Assembly: GCA_913776615.1 (NCBI GenBank)
Contig: CAJYPK010000047.1
Span: 144,973-208,972 of the forward strand
DNA from: an uncultured Hymenobacter sp.
GTDB lineage: Bacteria; Bacteroidota; Bacteroidia; Cytophagales; Hymenobacteraceae
Direction of reading: 5' to 3'
DNA length: 64,000 nucleotides
Shown: positions 1-8,668 of the stretch, piece after piece
Layout of the letters: each line of letters starts with the position of its first letter
How positions within the stretch are numbered: position 1 is the stretch's first letter
The notes under the pieces: model-generated
What the model was told of the DNA's origin: nothing
The model's input: the letters and a program-made list of their open reading frames with translations, nothing else
Database searches by the model: none
Made by a program: the position numbers and the translations under genes

Positions 1-116
1 GCGAAACGGGCGTCATCAAAGGCTTCCTCTCGGCCAAGACTGGTAAGAAATACGACGCCGCATTGAAAGTAGAGGGCGGTCGGGTTGTACCAGTGTTCGG
101 TGAGGCAGTAAGATAA
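1..116 (+). CDS. C-terminal end of a type IA topoisomerase-like protein (partial)
   Basis: The frame starting at base 3 is open from the window edge to a TAA at 114-116 and encodes 37 residues. It reads ETGVIKGFLSAKTGKKYDAA and then a short basic tail. That pattern (TG-x-IKGF-x-S-x-x-GK-x-[FY]-DAAL) matches the small C-terminal repeat of bacterial DNA topoisomerase III (TopB family), which relaxes and decatenates DNA. Only the extreme C-terminus is visible, so the assignment rests on one motif and is tentative. Confidence 0.5.
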   Translation, partial: ETGVIKGFLSAKTGKKYDAALKVEGGRVVPVFGEAVR

Positions 117-196
117 TAGGGCTGTTGTACTGAGCTGGCGAAGCATCCTATATCACGCTAGAAAATGTGGCGCGAGGGCAATAAGATAAGAGCGGC

Positions 197-904
197 TTAT
201 AAAGGAGAAAACTCAAATTTTTCGAAGGCTATTCTGCCAAAGTCACGCCTTGTTTTTTCCTCGTGAGACCATTCTTCCTCACCTGAGCAATCGTACGTAT
301 CTCTACCTGCCTTGTGTAAGAACCAATTTTTTTGCGTTTTGGAATAGCGGAAGGTTAGGACGTCCATCGTCCTGGTGCATCCGCCGTCGGTGCTCTCAAA
401 GGAAAAATAAGGTCCCTTGATAGTCGTGCCCCGGTAGGCATCAAATATGGCCATGTGCGCGCAGCCAATGCAGTCAATGACGTTGTCATTAGTGGCTGCC
501 AGCCTTAGCTGGGGCCAGCCCTGGTTAAGGATCAGGGCGACGCGGCGGAAGCGAAATCCCCGTGGCTCGTAAGTGGTCGTATCCCGGGCCTGGGCTTCTT
601 GAAAAATAGCAATGAAATCAGGCCGGTTGTCTTCATTAATATCACCGGTCGTAAAAGACTCCAGTTGGTAGCCTTCCAGCTTTGCCCCCAGCGCCTGGCT
701 CAGCCGCGAAGCCGTATCAGCACTCGTAGGGGCGATACTGGTGGCTGGCTGGGCCGCGACTCGGGGGGGCTGAGTCGCAACTGGAGCTGGCTGCGTACGG
801 CGCGCAGGGGCGGCCGCAGTGGTAGCCTCGGGGTGCCGGATTTCGCAGGCTGCCAGGCTACATAAGGCAAGTAAAATGCAGAAAATAAGGGGTTGCGCAC
901 GCAT
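197..904 (-). CDS. Putative lipoprotein of unknown function
   Basis: This encodes 235 residues from the ATG at 904. A start at 931 is possible but would put nine residues ahead of the export signal. The N-terminus is a lipoprotein signal (MRAQPLIFCILLALCSLAAC) with a LAAC lipobox, then a low-complexity Ala/Pro/Thr/Gln linker to about residue 65. The rest is a globular domain containing a DINEDNRPDFIAIF stretch, a calcium-loop-like D-x-[ND]-x-D-x-x-D pattern seen in FG-GAP/VCBS-like proteins. Four cysteines in the C-terminal half (DCIGC, GGC, YDC) could form disulfides. I do not recognise the family. It is probably anchored in the outer membrane or periplasm. Confidence 0.75.
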   Translation of the reverse strand: MRAQPLIFCILLALCSLAACEIRHPEATTAAAPARRTQPAPVATQPPRVAAQPATSIAPTSADTASRLSQALGAKLEGYQLESFTTGDINEDNRPDFIAIFQEAQARDTTTYEPRGFRFRRVALILNQGWPQLRLAATNDNVIDCIGCAHMAIFDAYRGTTIKGPYFSFESTDGGCTRTMDVLTFRYSKTQKNWFLHKAGRDTYDCSGEEEWSHEEKTRRDFGRIAFEKFEFSPL

Positions 905-1137
905 GTGAGCTTGAGGAAATAAGCACAGCAAAGCTAGGTGCCGAGCTATCCTTTTCGAAGTAGCACTGGGCTTTGCACTGTGACTTTTTCGCTAGCCGTA
1001 GGCTGGCGGTTTTACATCTTTACCCATGTGCCGGGAGCATCGGAGGGAATGAAAATAATGCAGACCTCAGGGCGTATGGCAACAGCCCCCACGCATGCCA
1101 CGTCTTGCGCACCCGTTTTTAGATAATCAGGCCCTTT

Positions 1138-2586
1138 CTATTTTTTCTTCGGTACGTAGGGCTTGCCGTTGAGCTTGGTGCGGGTGCTGGCCCCGGCCGG
1201 CTTGCCGTCGCGGTACGTTACCTGGCGCTCAATGCTGTGGCCGTCGGCCTTGTAGTAAGTCCACTGCCCGCTCTGCTTGCCGTTTTTGTAGAAACCAGTC
1301 ACGGCGGGGCTACCGTCCTCGTGGTATTCATTGAACTCGCCGGCTAACAGTCCCTTGAGGTAGTTAGCTTCCTTCCGCGCCTGGCCGCTGCTGTAGTATT
1401 CTTCCCCCAGCCCGGTTTGCAGACCATTCACGTCGAACTGCTGGCGGATTTGCACTTTGCCGTTGTCGAAATAGGCGAGGCGCTCACCGGTGAGCTTGCC
1501 GTTGGCGGCGTAGGTTTCCACCTGGCGGGGCGTTTTACCATCGGGGTAAAACTCGCGCCAGGTGCCGGCGGGGCGGTTGTTCTTGTACTGCTCCTCGGCC
1601 TGGCGGGGCTGGCCGGGGGCGTCGTAGTAGCGCGTTACCTTGCGGTCGCGGCCCTGGGCGGCGTAGTCGGTTTCTTCCTTGAGCTGGCCGTTTTCGTAGT
1701 ACACCACAGCGCGGCCGGTGGGCACGCCCAGGCGGTAGGTGGTCTTGCCTTTCACCTTGCCGCTCTCGTAGTACGAGGTAGCGGGGCCGTCGAGCGCGGC
1801 GGTGCCGGTGCGGGGCGCCACGCGCTTGGTGAGGTCGTCGCCGAGCTTGTTGGTTACCTGGCGCTCGCGTACGGCGGCGGGGGCGTAGGTGCCCTCGGTC
1901 TGGAGCTGGCCGGTGGGGTAGTACGAGCGGTAGCTGCCCTTGCCGGTTTTGTCATCCATCACGGTTTCGCTTTCGAGCTGGCCGGTTTCGTAGTACGTTT
2001 TGTAAGAGCTGGCCAGCAGGCCATTACGCAGCGTGCCTTCGCTCTGCACCTTACCGCTGGGGTAGAAGAATTTGACCGCGCCGTTGGGCTGGCCATTGGC
2101 GTAGGTGACCTCGGCGGCGGCCTGCCCGCTGGCGTAAAGCTCGCGCACCGCCCCGTTGGGCTGCCCCTTCACGAGGGTGGTTTGCAGCTTAATTTCACCG
2201 GTCTGGTAATAGGTGGTAAGCGGGCCGTTGGGCTCGTCGTCGAGGAAGGTGCCGACCTGCGCCACCTTGCCATCGGGGTAGTAGGTTTTGAACGGCCCCT
2301 GGCGCACGCCGGCCACGTAGGTAGCCTCCAGCCGCCGCCCCCGGTTGGCGTGAAACTCCACGTAGACCGAGTCGCGCTTGCCGTCGGTGTAGCGCGTCTG
2401 GGCTTCGAGGCGGCCGTTGGGATAAAAGCGCTTGTACGGCCCGTTCATCACGGTATCCTGGCCCACGAGCGCCCGGAATATCTCGTGCGGATGAATCTTG
2501 GTCGAATCAAAGTAAATGGTAATTCGCTGGGAGCGTTGGGCCTGGCTGGCCAGGGGCAGCAGTAAAAAGGGCAACAGGTATCGCAT
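1138..2586 (-). CDS. Secreted MORN/YwqK-type repeat protein
   Basis: This encodes 482 residues with a signal peptide (MRYLLPFLLLPLASQAQ, cleavage after AQA). The body is about 15 tandem copies of a 20-24 residue unit of the form YY-x-x-G-[KQ]-[LV]-x-x-x-x-x-Y-x-x-G-x-x-[NT]-G. This is the MORN-variant repeat of the YwqK family, annotated in databases as 'toxin-antitoxin system YwqK family antitoxin'. Such repeats fold as an open beta-sheet and are common in exported Bacteroidota proteins; the antitoxin label is not supported by anything here. No partner gene is adjacent. The C-terminus is Lys-rich (VPKKK). Function is unknown; the family call is solid. Confidence 0.85.
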   Translation of the reverse strand: MRYLLPFLLLPLASQAQRSQRITIYFDSTKIHPHEIFRALVGQDTVMNGPYKRFYPNGRLEAQTRYTDGKRDSVYVEFHANRGRRLEATYVAGVRQGPFKTYYPDGKVAQVGTFLDDEPNGPLTTYYQTGEIKLQTTLVKGQPNGAVRELYASGQAAAEVTYANGQPNGAVKFFYPSGKVQSEGTLRNGLLASSYKTYYETGQLESETVMDDKTGKGSYRSYYPTGQLQTEGTYAPAAVRERQVTNKLGDDLTKRVAPRTGTAALDGPATSYYESGKVKGKTTYRLGVPTGRAVVYYENGQLKEETDYAAQGRDRKVTRYYDAPGQPRQAEEQYKNNRPAGTWREFYPDGKTPRQVETYAANGKLTGERLAYFDNGKVQIRQQFDVNGLQTGLGEEYYSSGQARKEANYLKGLLAGEFNEYHEDGSPAVTGFYKNGKQSGQWTYYKADGHSIERQVTYRDGKPAGASTRTKLNGKPYVPKKK

Positions 2587-2727
2587 GGGGAAGTAACGCC
2601 GGCCGCGGCTTTTTTAGCGCAAAATTGACCACGGATTCCGCCGGATTTTTCGGACTACGCGGATTTTGTGGACGATCCACGGTTAATGTAGCTTTACCGC
2701 AGTAGTTGATGAGAGAAAATGTCCCAA

Positions 2728-2830
2728 CCCGTCTGTCACGCTGAGCCTGCTGAAGCATCTCGCCCGCTTCACCTGAGCGAAATGAGTGCAGCACGCGTGA
2801 TGCTTCGACAGGCTCAGCGTGACAGACGGG
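2728..2830. repeat. Palindromic dispersed repeat (REP/MITE-like)
   Basis: Two inverted arms (from 2728, and ending at 2830) share 22 matching bases beginning CCCGTCTGTCACGCTGAGCC, then a less perfect extension through GAAGCATC. A loop of roughly 40 bases separates them. The 'cacgctgagc...gaagcatc' signature is, from memory, a very common intergenic palindrome in Hymenobacter-type genomes. It lies in the 437-bp gap between the MORN gene and the eCIS-core gene. Confidence 0.75.
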
Positions 2831-2922
2831 AGTGCCCTCCGACTGCGGCTGAAAATATAATACCCGCTAAGACGAAGTTCGAAAAATAACAAGACTTCGT
2901 AAAAAAAAAGTTTTTAATCGTA

Positions 2923-2930
2923 TATATTTG
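2923..2930 (+). promoter_or_regulatory. Bacteroidota -7 promoter box for the eCIS-core gene
   Basis: The TATATTTG at this position fits the Bacteroidota primary-sigma -7 consensus TAnnTTTG. A T-rich stretch (GTTTTTAATCG) lies just upstream and no clear -33 TTG is properly spaced. It points at the gene starting at 3024, leaving a leader of about 85 bases. Confidence 0.55.
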
Positions 2931-3023
2931 CTAGTGATGTTTCAGTAGATGGCGATACAAAATCAAGTGATTACTTAGCGTGGAAACGTTGCTGGCAATA
3001 GAATAAAAATAGAACAATAGGAC

Positions 3024-4679
3024 ATGAATACACACGCCGATAAAAAGCAAGAGAGCAAAATTCAATCGACTACGAATGAGGTTGCTCAAAAAAAAGGTAA
3101 CGGTGGGCCTGCTTTTCAGTTTATTGATAATAGACGTGAAGCTATTGCGCAGAGGAAACTGCAAGAGATGGCAAATAACAGTACTCAAGTAAACCGAGCG
3201 GCCCAATTACAGGCTATTGCCGATAACCACTCTGCCAAACAGAAACAGTATATTCAAAAGAAAGAGAACAATACGGGTTTACCTGATCAGTTAAAAACGG
3301 GGATTGAAAATATTTCCGGCTATTCCATGGATGATGTCAAGGTACATTACAACTCTGATAAGCCGGCTCAACTCGATGCGCATGCCTACGCCCAGGGAGC
3401 GGATATTCATCTAGCTTCAGGACAAGAAAAACACTTACCTCATGAAGCCTGGCATGTGGTACAACAAAAGCAGGGAAGGGTAAAGCCGACTCTACAAATG
3501 AAAGGTAAGATTAATATTAACGATGATCAAGATTTAGAAAGCGAAGCGGATACGATGGGAGCGAAGGCTTTGCAGATGAAGGTATTTCACGAAGATGAGA
3601 AAAGTCTTAATGCTTATCAGGATTTAAATGCGCTGCCTCAAGCGCAATCCGTCGTGGGGAGCCGTGTTCAAAGAAAAGAATTCGATGTAGCTAACGCAAT
3701 ACTGGGGGTAGAGAGTCGGAATTCCAGAGATGGAGTAATGCAGCTAATTGGTAGTAAAAGAATTAATACATTAGTTGGAATATATAAAAATTCAAAAGAT
3801 AAATTTATCCCTTATTTGAAAAATCTTGACTTTAGCGAGCTAATAGATCTGTTAACAGGTAATTACGATAGTGCTGAGTTGAAAGTGGCAGTAAAAGACC
3901 CTGACATCATTAATGAGATCAAGTCTGTTCTGAACGTACGATTAGTGAATCGTCATGGAGTCACCGAAAAAAGTATAGAAGATTACCGGCGAGTACAAAG
4001 TGATTTTAGTTTGCCGGATTTACCGGAAGAGTTTGCGCCCAAAGAAAGGTTGGCAAGCGTTCAAATGGATGATAATGGATTTGTAGCAGAGCACTCGATA
4101 CCACGTGATATTTCTATTTTGCATGCCCAGGAACGAGAAATACAACAGGCTTACGGCATCTCTGCCAGTGGTGCGAAGCAGTTCGAAGTAGCTATAAGGG
4201 GTTCTGCGGGGACAAAATTGAATCATATCCTGCCTGCTAACCGCATTATAAAACATATGGTCAATAGCTGGAATATGGCTCATTCGAATGAATGGAGGGT
4301 TACACTGTTTGGTAGAATTATAAAAGGCTTGGGAATTAGTATAGCGGCTCCAAGGGTAGGTGAACACGGCTATGATATGAAGGAGTTAAAAACTTACATG
4401 ATTACAGTAGTTCAACACGTTGCCGAAAACGGTCTGAACGTGTTTTCCTATCCGTATACCTTAGGTGATAATGGCGGAAGCGATATTGATGGCATTACAG
4501 GAGTTGAAAAAGTAAAGGAGTCTAACAGTAGTGCTTTAGCTGATGTGGAGGCTGGCTGGAAGTTTGAATCTGGTAAATTAGATGACCTTGCAGAAGGAGA
4601 AAAGCTTGCACATTTTTTAAGGGCTCAAAAAATATTAAATGCTAGGTATCAAGTATTTTTGAATATCGTTTTTGAATAG
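3024..4679 (+). CDS. eCIS-core (DUF4157) domain protein with an unidentified C-terminal effector-like region
   Basis: This encodes 551 residues with no signal peptide. Residues about 85-158 form an eCIS-core/DUF4157 domain, including GIENISGYSMDDVKVHYNS and the zincin-like HEAWHVVQQ (HExxH) motif. Proteins with this domain are often associated with extracellular contractile injection systems or carry toxin domains behind it. The N-terminal 80 residues are Gln/Lys-rich and disordered-looking. Residues about 220-551 match nothing I know; a segment KLNHILPANRI is vaguely reminiscent of His-based nuclease motifs, but this is weak. The gene is strikingly AT-rich beside its neighbours, which suggests horizontal acquisition. 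No eCIS structural genes are nearby; the tail genes at 9-20 kb belong to a prophage. Confidence 0.75.
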   Translation: MNTHADKKQESKIQSTTNEVAQKKGNGGPAFQFIDNRREAIAQRKLQEMANNSTQVNRAAQLQAIADNHSAKQKQYIQKKENNTGLPDQLKTGIENISGYSMDDVKVHYNSDKPAQLDAHAYAQGADIHLASGQEKHLPHEAWHVVQQKQGRVKPTLQMKGKININDDQDLESEADTMGAKALQMKVFHEDEKSLNAYQDLNALPQAQSVVGSRVQRKEFDVANAILGVESRNSRDGVMQLIGSKRINTLVGIYKNSKDKFIPYLKNLDFSELIDLLTGNYDSAELKVAVKDPDIINEIKSVLNVRLVNRHGVTEKSIEDYRRVQSDFSLPDLPEEFAPKERLASVQMDDNGFVAEHSIPRDISILHAQEREIQQAYGISASGAKQFEVAIRGSAGTKLNHILPANRIIKHMVNSWNMAHSNEWRVTLFGRIIKGLGISIAAPRVGEHGYDMKELKTYMITVVQHVAENGLNVFSYPYTLGDNGGSDIDGITGVEKVKESNSSALADVEAGWKFESGKLDDLAEGEKLAHFLRAQKILNARYQVFLNIVFE

Positions 4680-4893
4680 TAGTTATTTGCATTATAAATA
4701 AGGTAATAATTAATGAAGAAGATTGCAAGCCCGATTTAGGTCGCGATGAGATTCATGTGCTATTTTATTATTTAAGTGACGACGTAGATTAAGAAAAAAC
4801 ATTAATTGTACGTTTTCAAGCCACTCAAACCGGGTTCATAATGGCAAGTTAAGATATAGCCAACTCTACAGCACGCGCCCGCTCTTAACAAAC

Positions 4894-4917
4894 AAAGGCT
4901 GCCAATCGGCAGCCTTT
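4894..4917 (-). terminator. Hairpin terminator after the thiolase gene
   Basis: A perfect 10-bp stem, AAAGGCTGCC / GGCAGCCTTT, encloses a 4-base loop. It sits about 40 bases past the thiolase stop on the minus strand and may serve both strands. Confidence 0.6.
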
Positions 4918-4957
4918 GTACAAGCAATCGTCCACAAAATCCGCTTTAATTTGTGGC

Positions 4958-6139
4958 TCAGAGCTTCTCCACTACGATGGAGCTGGCCCCGCCGCCGCCG
5001 TTGCAGATGCCGGTCACGCCGATTTTACCGCCCTCCTGGTCGAGCACGCTCAGCAGCGTCGTCACGATGCGGGCCCCCGAAGCCCCCAGCGGGTGGCCCA
5101 GGCTCACGGCCCCGCCGTACACGTTCACCTTGGTGCCTTCGAGGTTGAGCAGCTTGTTGTTAGCCAGCGAAACGACCGAAAATGCCTCGTTGATTTCGTA
5201 GAAATCCACGTCTTTGGCGTCCAGCCCCGCGTTTTTCAGCGCTTTGGGAATGGCCAGCGCGGGCGAGGTCGTAAACCACTCGGGCGCCTGCTCGGCATCG
5301 GCAAAGCCACGAATACGGGCCAGTGGCTTGATACCCAGCTCATCGGCTTTTTCGCGGCTCATCAGCAGCACGGCCGCCGCGCCGTCGTTGAGAGTCGAGG
5401 CGTTGGCCGCCGTCACGGTGCCCTCCTTGGTAAAGGCCGGCTTGAGGCCCGCCATTTTCTCAAACTGTACCTTGGTGTACTCCTCGTCGTCGCTCACCAC
5501 GGTTTCCTTACCGCGTACCGTAATAGTCACGGGCACAATCTCTTCCTTCTTCTTGCCGGCCTGGGCGGCGGCGGCGCTGCGCTCGTAGCTCTGGCGGGCA
5601 AAGGCATCCTGCTCCTCGCGGGTGATGCCGTAGTGGGTTGCCGTGGCGTCGGCGGCGTTGCCCATGGCGTAGTCGTGGTAGGGATCCCACAGGCCGTCGC
5701 GCACCAGGCCGTCAATCATCTGCCCGTGCCCGTACTTCGCCCCGAAGCGTGCTTTGTCGAGGTAGTAGGGCACGTTGCTCATGCTTTCCATGCCGCCGGC
5801 CAGAATCACGTCGGCCTGCCCCAGCATAATGGCCTGGGCGCCAAACATAATGGCCTTCGAGCCCGAGGCGCACACCTTGTTCACGGTGGTGCATTCCACA
5901 GTGTCGGGCAGGCCGGCCTTCTTCGCGGCCTGCCGGGCCGGGGCCTGGCCCAGATTAGCCGAAATCACGTTGCCCATGATGACTTGCTCCACCTGCTCGG
6001 GGGCTACGCCGGCTTTGCTCAGCGCGCCTTTGAGGGCGATGGCACCCAGCTCGGTGGCCGAGAGCGAGGCCAGCGCGCCGCCGAATGAGCCGATGGGCGT
6101 ACGCACGGCCGCTACGATAACTACTTCTTTTACTTGCAT
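4958..6139 (-). CDS. Acetyl-CoA C-acetyltransferase (thiolase)
   Basis: This encodes 393 residues, the usual thiolase II length, starting at the ATG at 6139 (MQVKEVVIVAAVRTPIGSFG). A longer frame to 6205 exists but would add a non-homologous extension. The enzyme condenses two acetyl-CoA to acetoacetyl-CoA or cleaves 3-ketoacyl-CoA in the cytoplasm. Catalytic residues are visible: nucleophile Cys90 in VNKVCASGSKA, the NEAF motif, His349 in GHPLGASGAR and Cys379 in GICNGGGGAS. It stands alone between the eCIS-core gene and the Bat pair, so it is probably monocistronic. Substrate length cannot be read from the sequence. Confidence 0.95.
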   Translation of the reverse strand: MQVKEVVIVAAVRTPIGSFGGALASLSATELGAIALKGALSKAGVAPEQVEQVIMGNVISANLGQAPARQAAKKAGLPDTVECTTVNKVCASGSKAIMFGAQAIMLGQADVILAGGMESMSNVPYYLDKARFGAKYGHGQMIDGLVRDGLWDPYHDYAMGNAADATATHYGITREEQDAFARQSYERSAAAAQAGKKKEEIVPVTITVRGKETVVSDDEEYTKVQFEKMAGLKPAFTKEGTVTAANASTLNDGAAAVLLMSREKADELGIKPLARIRGFADAEQAPEWFTTSPALAIPKALKNAGLDAKDVDFYEINEAFSVVSLANNKLLNLEGTKVNVYGGAVSLGHPLGASGARIVTTLLSVLDQEGGKIGVTGICNGGGGASSIVVEKL

Positions 6140-6270
6140 GTAAGGGTGGGGTGGGAGTGGGGAATATTCGAAAGAACTTAGCTGAACGGCCGCTAGCCCG
6201 GTCACCGGAGCTCACCAGACTAACAAACCTTCGTTCGTACCTCAAAAGTACGACGCAGCGGCGGGCGGCC

Positions 6271-7314
6271 TTACCACGTGGGCTGGCCCGGCGCGGGCGC
6301 CGCCCCCTGGCGCGGCCGCGGGCGCTGCTGTAAATACTGCTGCTCGCTTTCGCGCAGGGCTTCCAGCAGCTGCTGGGCCTGGGCGGGCGTCAGGTTCATG
6401 GCTTTGAGGCGCTCGCGCTGGGTTTGCAGTTGTAAATCGGCCTCGGTAGCGGCTTCGGTGCCGGGGCGGCCACCGGGATTAGAGCCGATGGCGGGGCCGC
6501 CTGCGTCAGCGTTCGCATCGAGGCCGCGCTGGCGGCCGGGCGTGGTCCCGCTGGGCGTAGGTTGGCGCTCGCCCGCTCCGGGCCGGAAGCCACCGTTGCC
6601 CCCGCTGCCGGGCGCGGCGTTGGGGCGCTGGTAGTCGGGCTGGCCGCTGGCACTGGGCTGGGGGGTACCCGAGCTACCGCCCCCGGCGGCGGGGTTGGGA
6701 GTCGGGGCCTGCCCCGGGCGGTCGGTGCCCGCCCGCTCGGCTGGAGTCGGGGCCGAGCCGCCTTCGGCCTTGTCCTGCTCTTTTTCTTTGGCTGGCGCGG
6801 GCTGCTTGGGCGTACTGGCTGGCGCGTCGGCGGGCGGGGGCAGGGCGGGGTTGTCGGGCTGCTGATTGTTCAGGTACTGACTTAGTAGCTCGTAGTTATA
6901 GCGAGCGGTAGCGTTGCCAGGGTTCAGCTTGAGGGCTTGGCGCAGCAGGCCGAGCGCCTGCGCCACCTGGCCCTGGCGGCTGAGCAAGCCCGCCAGCTGC
7001 TGCCGCGCCGCGCTACCCACCAGCGCAGGTACGGCCGGCCCCAGCAGTTGGGCGTAGGTAAGCCGGGCCGCGTTCACCTGCCCGGCCCGCGCCTGGGCCT
7101 GCGCTAAGTTGAGTAACAGGGCCGGGCTGGCCCCCCGCCGGTCGGCCAGGGCCACCGCCTGTTGGTAATAATACACGGCCTCTGCGGCCCGGCCCCCGGC
7201 CAGCGCGGCCTGCCCCCGCGTCTGCGCCGCGTTGTGCTCGCGCACGTGCGTGAGCCAGCGCCAGCCCGGTAGGCCCACGCTCAGCAGAATAAAACTCAAG
7301 GCCCAGGTTTTCAT
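6271..7314 (-). CDS. batC: TPR protein, BatC-like
   Basis: This encodes 347 residues: an N-terminal membrane anchor or signal (residues 1-20), then tetratricopeptide repeats to about residue 155 (GQAALAGGRAAEAVYYYQQA, LLRQALKLNPGNATARYNYE). A long Pro/Gly/Ala-rich disordered region follows, and a Gln-rich C-terminus (LTPAQAQQLLEALRESEQQYL). It overlaps the preceding VWA gene by 4 bases, so the two are translationally coupled. VWA-then-TPR is the BatB-BatC order of the Bacteroidota aerotolerance (Bat) operon, where BatC is thought to be a periplasmic scaffold. BatD/E do not follow here; the next gene is the thiolase 130 bases on. Confidence 0.8.
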   Translation of the reverse strand: MKTWALSFILLSVGLPGWRWLTHVREHNAAQTRGQAALAGGRAAEAVYYYQQAVALADRRGASPALLLNLAQAQARAGQVNAARLTYAQLLGPAVPALVGSAARQQLAGLLSRQGQVAQALGLLRQALKLNPGNATARYNYELLSQYLNNQQPDNPALPPPADAPASTPKQPAPAKEKEQDKAEGGSAPTPAERAGTDRPGQAPTPNPAAGGGSSGTPQPSASGQPDYQRPNAAPGSGGNGGFRPGAGERQPTPSGTTPGRQRGLDANADAGGPAIGSNPGGRPGTEAATEADLQLQTQRERLKAMNLTPAQAQQLLEALRESEQQYLQQRPRPRQGAAPAPGQPTW

Positions 7315-8309
7315 AGTTCCAGGCGCAGCACGCGCACGGTGATCAGGCTGTCGAGCAGCAATAATACCAAGGCCGCCCCCAGTGGGTAGCGGTAGCGATT
7401 ATCAGCCACCGCCACGGTGCGGGCCGTAGTGGCGCTGGCGGCGGGAGGCAAGTTGCGCAAGCGGGTGAGCAGCGTGGGCAAGCCGTTTTCGCGGTCGTTG
7501 AGGGAAACGTACTGGCCGCCAGTCTGGGCCGCTACCTGTAGCAACGGCGCCTCGCGCAAGCGGCTCACCACGGGGCGGCCCCGGTCGTCGCGCAGGGCGG
7601 TTCGGCCGCCCGGGGCTGGCACCGGGCCACCGGCGGCCGTGCCCACGCCCACGGTGTACACGCGGGCCCCGGTGCGGCCCAGGGCGCGCAGCGTCGGCTC
7701 CAGGTTTTCACCAAAGTCCTCGCCGTCACTCACGAGTACGGCCGCTACGGAGCGGGGCGGGGCCGCGCCGGGCGTGGTAGCCGGGGGCGGCCCCAGCCGG
7801 GCCAGCAGCAGTTCGAGCGGGGCGCGCAGCGTAGTAGGGCCGGCCGAGGTCAGCCGGGTGCTGAGAGTAGAAAGAAACAGTTGCAACGAAGCCTGGTCGT
7901 ACGTCAGCGGGCACTGCACGTAGGCCTGCGAGCCAAAGACAATCAGCCCCAGCCGGTCGGCCGGAAAGGCGGCGGCTATTTCCTGCAGCGCCGCCTGGGT
8001 GCGCAGCAGGCGGGTGGGGGCCACGTCGGCGGCGTCCATCGAGCGCGATACGTCCACGAGCAGCCACACGTCTTGCCCGCTGCTGCGCACGGCCTGCTGG
8101 CGCACGCCCAGCGCCGGCCCCAGCCAGGCCAGCAGCAACAGCGCGCCCGCTACCAGCCGCAGGGGCAGCTTCCAAGCTAGTCGGCCCGCCCCCGCGCCCA
8201 GCCGCCGCCCCAGCCGGTGCGTGCGCCGGGCGTAGAGGGCCAGCAGGCCGCCGAGCAGCAGCAGCCCCACGGCAGCCAGGGTAAAATCGGGGTAAGCCCA
8301 GGTAAACAT
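7311..8309 (-). CDS. batB: VWA-domain membrane protein, BatB-like
   Basis: This encodes 332 residues from the ATG at 8309; an upstream in-frame start at 8477 would run into the tRNA promoter. Membrane helices lie near residues 8-24, 45-65 and at the C-terminus (LGAALVLLLLDSLITVRVL). Between them is a von Willebrand A domain with a MIDAS motif, DVSRSM, and the family signature DRLGLIVFGSQAYVQCPLT. BatA/BatB proteins are inner-membrane VWA proteins of the Bat operon, linked to oxygen tolerance and envelope integrity. It is the first gene of the visible pair; a BatA gene is not present upstream, where the tRNA and prophage begin. Confidence 0.85.
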   Translation of the reverse strand: MFTWAYPDFTLAAVGLLLLGGLLALYARRTHRLGRRLGAGAGRLAWKLPLRLVAGALLLLAWLGPALGVRQQAVRSSGQDVWLLVDVSRSMDAADVAPTRLLRTQAALQEIAAAFPADRLGLIVFGSQAYVQCPLTYDQASLQLFLSTLSTRLTSAGPTTLRAPLELLLARLGPPPATTPGAAPPRSVAAVLVSDGEDFGENLEPTLRALGRTGARVYTVGVGTAAGGPVPAPGGRTALRDDRGRPVVSRLREAPLLQVAAQTGGQYVSLNDRENGLPTLLTRLRNLPPAASATTARTVAVADNRYRYPLGAALVLLLLDSLITVRVLRLEL

Positions 8310-8450
8310 GAGTGCAAAGGACGGGCGAGCGGGGGGAAAATCAGGAAAAATCCTCCGCCCCCCGCACTGCACTAGATTACCTGACAAGGATTTGCGCTCA
8401 GCCGGGAAAGAAAGTTCTGAAAAAAAGCGAAAAGTTTTGATGCGGCCGTG

Positions 8451-8458
8451 TATATTTG
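8451..8458 (+). promoter_or_regulatory. -7 promoter box of the tRNA-Ser gene
   Basis: TATATTTG matches the Bacteroidota TAnnTTTG box. It lies about 40 bases before the mature tRNA, with AAAGTTTTG near the expected -33 position. Confidence 0.65.
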
Positions 8459-8499
8459 CATCCGCTAAGGCCACCAAGGCCCTGGCAAGCCACCAGCAC

Positions 8500-8587
8500 G
8501 GAGAAGTGGGTGAGTGGCTGAAACCAGTAGTTTGCTAAACTGCCGTAGCTCTAAAGGTTACCGGGGGTTCGAATCCCCCCTTCTCCG
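8500..8587 (+). tRNA. tRNA-Ser (anticodon GCT)
   Basis: The acceptor strand GGAGAAG (8500-8506) pairs with CTTCTCC (8580-8586), with discriminator G at 8587. The anticodon loop TTTGCTAAA places GCT at 8534-8536. A long variable arm, as expected for serine, precedes the T arm with GGTTCGAATC. CCA is not encoded. The 3' end is the phage attachment site: the same bases recur at 49238 onward. Confidence 0.95.
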
Positions 8588-8625
8588 CTAAAAGCCTCTC
8601 TACTCCACGTAGAGGGGCTTTTTTG
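8576..8625. other. attL of the prophage (tRNA-Ser 3' end plus terminator)
   Basis: About 50 bases match 49238-49287 with a single internal mismatch (CTACTCC versus CTACACC). The repeat starts in the T-arm C run of the tRNA and runs through the following hairpin to its T tract. Similarity continues more weakly into GTATGTGCG arm-type repeats (8643-8651). This is the standard arrangement for integration into a tRNA 3' end, leaving the tRNA intact. Confidence 0.85.
8590..8624 (+). terminator. tRNA-Ser terminator inside attL
   Basis: The stem AAGCCtCTCTAC / GTAGAGgGGCTT is followed by a T6 tract directly behind the tRNA. It is duplicated at attR. Confidence 0.75.
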
Positions 8626-8668
8626 ATGTTTTATGTGCGTGCGTATGTGCGCAATGGGTAGGATCTTA

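Noticed and set aside
1417..2565. Long plus-strand frame of 382 codons
   Set aside because: It is the antisense shadow of the MORN-repeat gene; the Ala/Gly/Val-rich product has no domain, and the opposite strand has a signal peptide and clear repeats.
4916..6088. 390-codon plus-strand frame
   Set aside because: It lies opposite the thiolase gene, whose catalytic motifs are intact.
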